A stretch of 64,000 nt of DNA from Vanilla planifolia. Its lineage: Eukaryota > Streptophyta > Magnoliopsida > Asparagales > Orchidaceae. Position 1 is the stretch's first letter, and each line of letters begins with the position of its first letter. The stretch spans positions 13,301,755-13,365,754 of the forward strand of contig CM043868.1 of NCBI GenBank assembly GCA_023846275.1, given 5' to 3'. A model generated the notes under the pieces. It was not told the origin of the DNA. It ran no database searches and was given only the letters and a program-made list of their open reading frames with translations. The position numbers and the translations under genes were made by a program. Shown here piece by piece: positions 38,769 through 51,328 of this stretch.

Positions 38769-40224
38769 TCTAGACATACAAAAATTATAGTCTTAATATC
38801 TTGAATTTTTTATTTCTAATGATATGTTTAAATAAAATTTTTAACTTTATTTGAATCCATGACACAATTTCTAAGATTATATTAATTTATTAATATTTAA
38901 TTTATAAACACCAATCTTAAGAAAAATAACTTAATTACATCAAAATATAAATAATTGCAATTCACTAATTTTATTATATGATTTAAAACATATTATTCAT
39001 AACAAAATTTTGGATTATTACACTTGAGGATGGGCTTTGATTGCTAATGTTTTTCATAAATGGGAGCATACAAACCCTTTACCAATATTGAATTTAAATG
39101 AATCTTACAAACCACCTTAACCTAAGCCAAACTACATTGCCTAATAAAAGCTTATATTATAAAACATAGATATAGTTCTAAGGAATAAAATTATGAAAAG
39201 AAAAGAGAGGAAGGAGCAAAATTTACATTAAACAATATATAAAAAGTGAAATCTTAAAAACATTCCTATAATTGCATAGTCAATTCAATAGTTGAGCTCC
39301 TTAGATTTCATTAAAATTCAAGGAGAAAAGTAGAGTAGAAACAATGTAACCTCTACTTGTAAATATCAAAAGTTTAAGTTTTCTTATATTTGATTTGATT
39401 TTTGAATTATTTAAAAAATTGATTTTCAAAGGCGTATATCTAATAGAAGGATGCTTACATGGCCATATGGCCATATTATACTTTATTTGAGATATGTAGA
39501 TTGCTTTGTTTGTTGAAGTTATTCGATCATCCATTATGATAAAAACTCTAAAAATTGCTCATCTTTTATAAGAGTGTCTTACTACTTGTTATCCATATTA
39601 GATTAACTGATTATAGCCATCAAAGGATCCAGCTAAAACATCATTCATCACTAAAATTTTTTTGATTTATTAGACTATACAATAAAATGTTATAAACTTA
39701 TCTCATATCATTATTAAACCATCTAATTAAGCAATTGAATCTTTTTGTGCTACTAGTCAGGTCATAATTTAGAAAATCTATAAGGCCATCTAATATAGGT
39801 TATCCATCCACCTAGTCTTATTTAAACAATCCTTATTGCTAGTCAAGACTAAGATCTTGATATCTTCTTATTTTCAAGACCTTCTATTGATCCTTAATAT
39901 ATCACTTAATTTATCATAATTTAGCATCTAATTAGTATTAAACTTTTATATACTAGATTTCAAGTATTTTGAAGAAATTTTGAGTAACTAAAATGTGTGT
40001 TTACAATTCAAAAATAACTAATTTGTAGAATATATATAAATTTAAATAAAAAATTATTAACATATGTATATAAACAGTTTATTTTAAAACTTAAAGGTTA
40101 ATTTATATTACTTATTTTCTTAAGATTGATTAGAGATTATAAAGGCTAAAATAACTTTATAAACTATAATATAAAAATATTTTTATAATATTTTCAATCT
40201 TCTTAGAGAGGTATTATATTGATA
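36303..40224. other. AT-rich gene-free DNA
   Basis: No coding sequence or recognisable element domain is seen. Short open frames here are what AT-rich DNA gives by chance. 'GGATTATTACACTTGAGGATGGGC' near 39013 resembles the start of an LTR, but no partner was found. Confidence 0.45.
38728..38764 (+). repeat. (TA)n microsatellite
   Basis: A TA dinucleotide run of about 37 bases. Confidence 0.95.
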
Positions 40225-40990
40225 ACTCAAATTTTGTACTTTTGCTCTCAAAAGACACTTACCTTTTTGAATGCTTACATGTATGATCATCTATAGCTTA
40301 CGATCATCTTCACAGTAGTCAATATGGGATTATCCCTCTTGACTCATATTTTTCAAATGTTCATCACTATCTTTAAGTTTGGCTTCCTCCATCTAATTCA
40401 TAAATATTTTTCAAAGCTTGACTCTTGCATTGGATTAATAATAAGATTGTCTCTAATATCATATTATACATCTCCAATTTTCTTTAAAAAATATCATTTT
40501 AGCCTCTTGAGCTTTATGTTTTTGCTCTCAAAAGGCACCTCCCCTTTTGAATACTTGCATGGATACCCATTTATAGCCTAATATCATCTTGGTAGTTGTA
40601 GATGTTGGTTTATCCCTCTTAACTCTTATCTTCTATATATTCACTACCTTTTTGGGGTCTGATTCTTTCATTTGATCTATATGCAATCTCCAAGACTTGA
40701 CTCTTATATTAACTAATAATGAGGTTACACCATATATTAATATTCTTGACTTTCTTAAAGAAGTATTATCTTAACTATTTATTCTTTATCTTCTTTTCTC
40801 TCAAAAAAGAGCCTCTTGTTTTGAAGACTTATATGGGTGCCTATCCATAATCTAAGATCACCAACATAATAGTAAATATGAGACTCTTTCTTGACTCCTA
40901 TCATTCAAATAGTCACTACCTATTTTAGGATTGGGTCCCCCCCATCTAATTCATAAATAGTCTTAAATATCTAAACTTTTTATATTATAC
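40225..40990 (+). repeat. Three diverged tandem repeats of about 270-280 bp
   Basis: Three units begin near 40240, 40516 and 40787. Each starts with a form of 'TTTGCTCTCAAAAGGCACCTC', followed by 'TTTTGAATACTTGCATGGATGCC', then 'TTATCCCTCTTGACTC' and 'GACTCTT.TATT..ACTAATAAT'. Divergence is moderate and the unit order is constant. No coding potential is evident. It could be part of a decayed LTR or an old minisatellite. Confidence 0.8.
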
Positions 40991-43900
40991 TAGTAATAGA
41001 ATTTGTTCTAATATTATATTATTACATTTTTAACTTTCTTTGACATATCAATTTTTTACAAAAATTATACAATTAACCTTCAAATAAAATATATTATTTT
41101 TATAAATTTTTTAATTTGTATGACATTATTTGATAATTTAATATTTTTTCTTCTCAAATATTTATAATAATATTTTTCATATGACTTCAACCTATTTTTT
41201 AAGATCGTTGTATATCTGATAAATTATGCTATGAAATTCTTACTAACTTAGATCTACTTAAATGAACTTTAAACATCTTAGGATCATGTAACCCTTATTT
41301 AAGGTTATATAGATTTACGGACATATATACATATAGAAAAATATATAAGAATTATATTTTAGCATATCTTTGATAATATTATGAAATCTTTTTCTCTTGT
41401 AGGCTCTAATCCTTCATTTGAAATTATATTTCATAACATTTTTTATTACCAAGCGATTTGATTTTATCAAAATAAAATATTAAATAAAATCATACATATA
41501 GAATACTATAATTTTATCACACATTAACTTAATACATTCTTCTTAAACTCTACTTTTGAAAAATCATCCTCCAAGTCATAGACTTTCAAATTAATGACTT
41601 AACTTATCAATACATCCTACACATATTATAAAACCCAAAAAATACTTCTAATTAGATATTAGATCCTTTTTCTTAACTTTGTATCATCTAACAACCATAT
41701 TGAGCTTATAGTATAACATCATAAGATAGGGGTAAATATTTTAATAAATATTTGAGCATTTTAAAGCACCAAATGTTTTAATTAAAAAAAATATTAATGT
41801 TAAGATTTATTGATGATTTTAAATAGGATTATAACATCTCAAATTTATGAAAATATCAATATTTTTGAAGTATTTATATTTTTTAGAATTTTAATTTTTT
41901 TTGAAATTTTTTAAAATATTTTATATTTTGAAAAGGATAATATAATACAATCATAAATTTTATAAAATATAATATAGTGAGAATTAAATAAACAAAAATA
42001 GATCATACAGTATGATTAGAAATATTATATAACTACAATGAGGTAAGTGACAGAATAAATTGATTGTGTAATACAATAATGATATTGTACATGTGGCACC
42101 ACATCATCCAATTCTTTTAATTTTTCTTTTTTATTTTGAAAAATATTTAATTTTTTCTCTTCTTTTGATCTTTGAAACTATGTAGTAGAAGTAATTATAC
42201 TACAACTATTTAAGTATTGTAGAAATGAATAAAAAACATTAAAACAAAATAAACTTTTCATATAACTTTTGAAAACCAAAAGATTTCACATTTCTTTTGA
42301 ACATAAGTAAATTTGATATCTTTTTTTTTAAATCAACAATTTTTTAAAATGTATAACATTGCATTGAATATTAGTTATTACAATCCCTTTGGAATAACTA
42401 ATGAGTTCATGGTATTGAAGTACATAATATAACCATACAATTGATAAGAAAAGTAAATATCATCTGTGTTAAATATCATGTGATACTATCCCTCACTATC
42501 CCCTAATAGCCCTATGATAAGTCTCTTTTTTATCTAAAAGTGTTAACCCAAAAATAAGTTAGCCAACCATCACTTAATCAATGACAAAACTATGTATATA
42601 TATGTAAAATATTACACATTAGGTTATCACATACATTGGCTAATTTGAAGCATATAACATAGTAAAGAATATGAATGAATATTATAAAAGATAAGCCAAT
42701 TTTTCATATATATGCTTTTAACTATTTTATCTTTTTATCTTCTTTATGAATGGGTTCATATATTTTATTTCTTCACCTCTTTAAGAAATTAGTTTAAAAT
42801 AAGGTCTTTTTATGACAAAGTATGCACGTTTAGGAACAAATCATTCCAATATAAATAATCTAGATATATAACTCATTTGGTTTATTTTTAAAATTGTCAT
42901 TCTATAATGGTAATCGCCACATTGAAAAATATTTATTCTTTCATCTTTCAAACTTTACCAATTGCTTACATCAAAAGTAGCTCACTCAAGTATGATATTG
43001 AACATCATATTATACAACCAATAGGAAGTGAACAACATGGTTTAAATTAAATATGGTTTAAGTAGTTTTTAACTGAATTTTCTTAACTAGAGGTTTTAGT
43101 CGAATTATAACAATTTTTAAAAATATTTGCAAGCTTCTAATATAATTATAGAGATCTTAGTAATTTAAGATAATATTTAATAAGATAATGCATGAGTTTA
43201 AATATGTAATATAATTCTAATTATGTCATATTAATATTAAATGATAGATTTATCAATTTTAACCCAATTAAAGTACAGATGATGAGCTATGAATGAGCAA
43301 CCACTATTTCAAATTTTGGAACAATGGCTTTATGATGTATAAATTGAGTCAATCTTAAGCAAAACTATCAATAATCTTTGACATATATTTTCATGTAGAT
43401 TACTTTATGAAACACTTGATTAGGTTCTTCAAATGATTAATTTTTATTTGATCATGAGATTATGATCTAAAATACTTTAAAAAATATTAATAAAACTAAT
43501 AAATTTTTTTTGTTATTAAAACATAGATGTAATGACTAAGGATAAAACAAAAAGAAAGAGAAGATATGACATCAAATCTAAGAAAGCCTAATTAGGGCAC
43601 CATAGAAAGAGAAGAGAATTAATGTAATGAAGATGAAATATGCATTGTTGTATGTCAAAAGAAAGTTTTGAAATCAAGTAAAAGAGGAGAAAAAGATTAT
43701 AGAAAGTGAAAAGAAAAGAAGCTAAGGATCAATAACCAACAAGAAGTGATAAGTATTTGAGTAGATTTTATTATTGAATTCAATTAGTCTTATACAAATA
43801 AAGGTATGGTTAGATTGTGGTTTGAGTTTAAATTGGTATTATAATGGTTTGGAGTAAATTTGGAGTGAGTAGAAAGTGATTTGAATCAAAACCAAAAGGT

Positions 43901-45142
43901 GAAAGATGAACAAAATATTATTTGTTTAGTATCATAAAAGAATAATAATTCAAAACATACTTGTATGATCAATTTTAGTTTATTAAAAGAGATTAGATTA
44001 GTATATTTGTATAGTCTCTTGTGGATTGATCATACTATATGATGACCCCAATTATATAATATAATAAATGCAAAAGTTGTTATGATGGTTATGCACATCA
44101 TCGTACTACTTCAATGGGTATGAATGTACTTATAAGATTTATTTAAGTTGATTCAGGTTAGAAAAATTGTAACTTTTTATAGGGGCTTATATACATGACT
44201 AAGAATCATTAGCATGATAGATGGTTCATACTAAATAATCATTCAATAGTTAAAGAGGAATAGATTGGATAGTCAATTAAATCATATAGAGGTGATGAAT
44301 ATGTTGTACTTATACAATTTGATAGTGTATGCTCAAAATAAAGATTTGAATCTGTATGATATGAAATCATATGAGAGTTTGTGAATAGATATTAAGTATA
44401 TCAAACTAACATGATATATTTTAGGTCAAATTGTAGCTTAAAAGAATAATAAAAATTATATAATATAATATGGGTAATTGTACTACACCATCAATCTAGA
44501 ATAGTGCATAGCCTATTAAACCATATGAATTAGGAAAATAGCAAGCATTTTTTTGGACAATCTAAGTGACTATATTATATGATCTATTACATAATGGTAT
44601 AGATGTTAAGAAGTATTATTGATCATCCTTAAAGATAATGAGGTCATATAAGCATGATGTAGAATAATAATTTAAGAAATAATTATATTTTAAATTAATT
44701 TAAAATAGTTGATAAGCATATCACATATAGGATTATAATGATTACTATGCACATATGATATTATAAGAAACTTTAAAGAGAAAAGAAGTGGTATAAGCCT
44801 TTTAATAATAACTATAAATAAGTGAACTTGGTAATTATGATATAAATATATTGAAAAATTAATTTTTAGTTTATTTATAAATCAGAATATTTTAAATGAT
44901 AATTTATTTTTATATATTATGGATATTAGATATAATAATTATCTTGATAATATTGTTTATCATAATTGGTATATATATTTTATATCTCAAATAACATTAT
45001 TTATATGGCTAGAATATTAAAAGCATAAAAATAGAAAATAGAACCCCTAAAATATTATTTTCATCTTATATAGTATTAAACTTATGATAGATTAAATGAC
45101 ATTGATCTTGGGACCATACCTATCTAGTGTAGGCACCATAAG

Positions 45143-45204
<62 letters not shown>

Positions 45205-48200
45205 TAGACCATGTTATAGATCAGAAGGTATAGGTCTTGTAACTTTGCTTGTTTAGTGATTACAAATATAGATATGAAGATCAAACTATTTTGATAGATG
45301 CTAGTATAAGGTTATTAATATATATATTATTTACTTATGAATCTACATAATAAAGATATGAAAAAAAATTAGGCTATATAATCATAAGAAATATTGAGAA
45401 TTGGGTATTAAAAGAGAAAAATAAAAATTTTGGTTTATATTTTGGTTGATGATTCCTACATGTATTGATTAATATTATATCTACTTTCTTTCTTAATATC
45501 TATTATATTATATTACATCATCATGAGAACATTTACACATCATTTTTACATGATATATATTTTTTTATATTTTATTACCTTATATAATTTATCTATTAAA
45601 CTCATAGAGTTATATTGTGATTGTATCACATGTATTACATCCATTGGATTAAGAGTTGAGAATCTTGATGCTATGGAGGCGGAACTTACTCTTGAGATGT
45701 GAGAGCAATATAGGATTTTTTATGAAATTATTAATATGAGAGGTTATGGATTATATAGTATCATATATATTTGGATAGCTTGTTGTTACTATGAGTATAT
45801 TTCTTTAGATTTGATATATTTTAATTTATAATTTTTCATATAAAAAATATTTTATTTTATGGATTTTTGCATAAAAAAGTATTTTAATTTTGATAGACTC
45901 ATTATTAGATCCTTACCTAAGATAATTAATATCATCACATGTTTATTATTAATATTTAATTTATGTTCATTATTAAGGATAAATTAAGTGGGGCCTAATT
46001 AGATTATTTAAAGTTCACATAAAGGATTTTTGTTAGTGGAGAGGAGCTACAATAGTATATCATGCACATCAAGCATATCATGTAGATCTAGTAAAGCCAA
46101 TGACATAAGAGATCCTATTTCATTTAAAGTTGTAAACCAGATCTATAGTATTCCATTTTTAGAATAGAATACTACTTGATTTTTAAAACAACTTCTTAAT
46201 GTATATACACAAACATACTCACATACATATATAATATATCCATATAAAAAATCATATATTAAAAAGTCTCCCTTTAAGATAGTCTCCTTTTAATATAAAA
46301 CACTTTTATTTTAAACTCATAAATTATTCTTTATTTTATGAAATTATTTTTTGTTATAAAAATCCCTTAGGCATAAAGTTAGATCTTTTGAAAACTTTAA
46401 CAAAAATATTTTTTTATGAAAAAACAAACTCATTACTTCATCTTAATATTCAAAGACAATAATCACTTCATCTTGTAATAGAAAAATAAAACTATATCAT
46501 ATCTCAATAATAAGGAAACATGTTATTCATTAAAAATTAAAGCAACACGGAGTTTTGATATTATTGTTTTGCAATGAAAAAAAAGTAACTAAAGTATAAT
46601 ATGTCTCATGCTAGATTTTGCTATCATATTAGCTCCAAATATAATCTCATTATCAAATTCTTAATACAAGGTCTCTAATATAATAAAAGCATAAGAATAT
46701 TATGTCATCGTTTTTTCATTACTATTTTAAATTTTAGTGGAGTGCATTCATATCACATGAATGTTTTAAGTCAAAATATGTTGAGTCGACCATCATAGGT
46801 TTAATTAGTATTCTTACATTTACTCAATGAAAAACAATATAAATTTGGGATCATACTGCATGTTGGTGTCCATAATATATCAATGACATAAATGAAGAAC
46901 AGGCATTACAAAGTATAAAAGTAGCACATAATCAAACCATGTGATGCTTTAAGAATTCTTTAAGTTCTCAATTTAATTTATTTTCCTTTGTCACTTAACC
47001 ATTTTAATTTATGGAATTCATATTATAATTAAATTCTAGTTTTCATCATTTATAAATAATTAGATAAACAAATTGTCTTAACTAGAGTGGATCACCTATG
47101 ATTATATCATTATTTTATCTAATATAATTATCTTATGAGTTTATTTGACTTGGCTAATTATCTCATATTTGAGTATATCATTAGTAGACTCTATTCATGA
47201 CTTTACTAGACATTAGATGATATTTTATGAGTTTACATTACTTTTACCTATTTTTTAGATGATTTATTATAACTTCTTTTAAACTGTCTTAAATCTATTT
47301 TCGATTTATTTATACCAAATTTTGCATGTATAACTGGTTTAATTTTATTTTCCAAAACATGTCATATCCATGCCCAAGTTGATATGTTCATATGCAACAT
47401 TTAAAATAAAGTTTGCATTTAAGCCATTTCTATCAAGCTCATATAAAATCCTCTACAAGATAATATTATAAATATATATCTATCAAATTGAGGAGTAATC
47501 ATATGATTTTAATAGCTCAATTAATTTTTAACCTATACCTTATATATATAAAATCAAATATCTCAAAACATCAAACATCACATCATATATAAATTAAACA
47601 ATGATAACCCTCCTTATCTTTCTAAGAATTGAATTTCCAAAAATGTTAGACCCATTAGTTGAAACATTGCAAGCATCAAATATTAATCATTCATCCCTTA
47701 CCAAGTTTGGTAACTCTATATACAGGGTCTATTTTAATAAAATATTATTCTCTTATGGCATTCCTTTTTTTTAAGTTCTAAATTATAGCTACTTCAAGCA
47801 TAATCATTGTCTTAAATCATTTTAAGTTTTTATAACCAATTTGTTACAATTAGAAAACATATTTATCTATTCTCTTAATTATGATCTTTAGTTTAATCTA
47901 ATCATCATCTTTATCTTAAATTTATTTTTTTTGAATTGATATATTTGACATCAATATTTACAAAATATCTAATTCTTGTTATCTCATTATTAATATATTC
48001 ATATATTTAAGACAATCATTATTACTACTAGAGACAATACCAACTTGAAAGGGTTGTAATTCGGGATTCTTATAGCATTTTTATCATGTATCCTATCAGA
48101 TTGCTTCTTTTTACATAATTATTCTCAAGATGATTTTCTTATCTCATTCATGCCAATATATGTAATTATTTTATTTACTCTCACTTTGTTATGTTATTAT

Positions 48201-51200
48201 TCCATTTTATTATTTTCATTTCAAGGAATATCCTTACAAGAGTCATTTTTATTTATTTTTTGGATAATAATTACCACTTCTAATAATTGTTCATGATCTT
48301 CTTATTCATGAAAGTTTTATTTCTTTTTCTCTTCTCACTTTAATCAATTAGAATTAACTAACTAATCTATAACTTATGCATTTGTAATTTATCACTTTGA
48401 TATTCATCCATTTAGTTTTTATAATATCCTCGAATGCAATCATATACATTTAATTTCATTTATGTGACATGCAAATGGCAAATTAATCAAAAATAAAACT
48501 TTAAAATATTTTTTATGTTATTTCCTTCCTTCCAATCATTCCAATAAGTATAATTGTGAAAATAAATAAATACAATATCATGCAACCATTATCAAAAGTT
48601 ATCTAAATTAATAATTGGAATGGTTGAAGCCACTTGGTTTAGAATTTTGTTTGATCATATTTTTTTCTTGAACAAAAATCTTCTCATAATATTTTTGAAT
48701 TAGTTCTTTCTTCAAAGAGAAGCCCCAATTGATCTTGCCATTATAGAATGGTAGCATCATCTAAAACCAAAGATGCAAATGAATGTTTATTGTGCTTTTG
48801 GTAAGCTATATTATAAAAAAGTATCAAAATCCTATCTTTTGCTTAAAGGGATCAAACCTTAGAAATTGTTTTACCAAATGGTTAGTTTGTCTCTGTTCCA
48901 TTTCCTTTCACATTTAACAGGTGACATTCTTACTAAAGCTTACATCCTTATTGGCATTCCTCATATTTCATGATTCTTCTTTTCTCTAGAAGGTTTGTCT
49001 CATATTATTTAATCATTGGAACTTTTTACCTTCTCCTCGCATGGATTTGGATTCCCAAGTTCTATTTTCATAGATTATTAAAATTATATCATGTATTGAA
49101 GGTCTTTGTATTCATAATTGTCATTGATTTAAAATAATGAGGTACAAAACTAAACAAATCTTCATAGTATTTCTTCCCACTTAATCATGTGTTAAAATTT
49201 TTTAAAACTATAAATTAATTTTTTAAAGTTCTCGAAATTAATCTTGTCAATAAGTTACCTTAATAAATATTTGATTTTGTTAAATTTCTCTATTTTCTCC
49301 ATTCATTATTTTTTGTTGATATCAAGTTTCTTTAGACATCTTCAAGATATTCTCAAAATTCTTAAAATTCATTTCAAATCCCTTCAAATTCACCAAAATC
49401 TTTTCATTGTCATTATGTTCCTTTAATTAACTCTAAATTCTCACTAAAGTAATCTATAAAATCTATTTAAAATTCAAAGTCATCTCACTTTAATTTTTTA
49501 AAATCTAAAAATATTATTTAAATTTTTTTCCAAAATTCATTTTTAAATTCCTACATTCCTCACTATACATTCCAATTGCATGCCATATGTCTGCATTGTA
49601 CATACCATACATGCATAAGATCTGCCATCTACGTGACCTTAATGGATTACCCAATAAATTGAAATACCATATATTTTTCATAATTTATATCTTTTAACCT
49701 AAATGTGCTACACATATGAGTAGATAAAATGTAATTTAGATCTAATCATAAAATATGCCAAATATGATGTACTATTTATTGTTATCTATTTTAATTGATT
49801 TTTAAGTTTTTTATACTTCACATACTGTACTTAGTCTTTAATAAATCATGTGTGAAGACTAAAGAAAAGAAAGAAAATAAAATATATAATATCAGTATTA
49901 TACGATACTAATACATACAATACTAGTAATATAAAATGATTATATGGATACATGATATGATATATACTAGCATATATACAGTGATCAAACATTTTTATAT
50001 CTATGATAAGTTGTCATGTATTATTTTATTAGTTATATTATTATACTTTTATATTATTTTATTATTTATAATTAGTTGTTTGTTAGTTTAATATATTATG
50101 TTTATTACTTTTTTATATTATAGTTTATGATGTAGATATTTACAAAGTTGAGGATTTTTAGAGAATAGATTATGATTCTTAGTTTGAGAGCATGTTTTTA
50201 TTATGAGTGTTATGTGAGGTGTTCTATATTGAAGGATAATACCATGTTATTTTCACAAAGATTGTATTTGTATACTTTTTATCTTATGTATTATGACAAC
50301 TTTGAGACTATAAATTATTTCCATTGTGTTTTTTTTTATCTAAGATGATGTATGGATTTGAAATGTTTTATTATTGTATTTGCTTGATATTGATTCGTAT
50401 CATTGAGATGTTACTATTTACTCTATTTTATCTGATAATTTAGAATTTTGAGTTTTTTTATTAGGTTTTATATAGATTATGCTAAGTGAGACTTGTCACA
50501 AAAGCATGATGATGATACTAGTTGCTTAGATAGTAATAAAACTCTAGTTGGACAATACACTTCTATGTGCTTCTAAACGTTATTAGTGAGGAATACATGT
50601 ACTTGACATATGTGCACATATATGGTGATTATCATGGATAAAAACTGCAAAAAAAAAAAAAAAAATTATAAGGGCAGATATATGGGACATATTATGATTA
50701 ATTAGTTATTGGGCACGTTCCTTACGTTACTAGCATTATGTATGTTAGTAATACATCAAGTATTAATCAAAGTTAGCAAATTAAAAATGAATTATGATTC
50801 AATATTTATCATATGATAATATGATATTATTATTTTTTTAGTGATTAGTCATATCATTTTCTAATGAAAGACAATACTTGTTAGAATCATTATGATAATT
50901 TCAAAAATAACATATGATTTTAATTATTGTGGTAAGATCATGAAATGCATTTTTCTATTTTGCTATATTAATAATCTTAAAAATTGAACTTATTATACAT
51001 ATATTATTTTAAATATATTTTTTAAAAAAAATCAATTTTATGATTTTATTAACTTTAAAAAAATGATTTTAAAAATATTCAAATATTGTTTAAGCATGCT
51101 AAATAATTAACTAAAATCAAAACTAAAATCAAAATGATGACTAAACTAATCAAGCTAATTGAAATCAATGTAAACTGGCACCTAAACATAAATGGGAAAA

Positions 51201-51240
51201 AATTATTTGATTAATAACGTCAACTACTAAAATAAAATAA
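40991..51240. other. AT-rich repeat-derived spacer
   Basis: I find no gene in this 10-kb stretch. 'GGATTATAACATCTCAAATTTATGA' at 41825 resembles an LTR start, and 'AAGTGGGGCCTAATTAGA' near 45989 resembles the LTR end seen at 36293. One or more further decayed gypsy LTRs are therefore likely, but no pol domain could be read on either strand. Base composition is extremely AT-rich throughout. Confidence 0.45.
45146..45199 (+). repeat. (TA)n microsatellite
   Basis: A TA dinucleotide run of about 54 bases, the longest in the window. Confidence 0.95.
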
Positions 51241-51328
51241 TTCCGCTTAATAAAACATCATTCGAAGCGACGCGATATGCCTAACCCGCGGCATTCGACG
51301 CAAGCCCCGTCGTCTGACTCGGTGACAT
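51241..51328 (+). promoter_or_regulatory. 5' leader and proximal promoter of MurE
   Basis: Base composition switches abruptly from AT-rich to CpG-rich about 80 bases before the ATG ('GAAGCGACGCGATATGCC', 'CCCGCGGCATTCGACGC'). No clear TATA box stands at the expected distance. This CpG-rich start is typical of a constitutively used plant housekeeping promoter. Confidence 0.4.

Noticed and set aside
40225..40990. CRISPR-like or other spaced repeat array
   Set aside because: The units are adjacent, about 275 bp long and without spacers, and the sequence is plant nuclear DNA.
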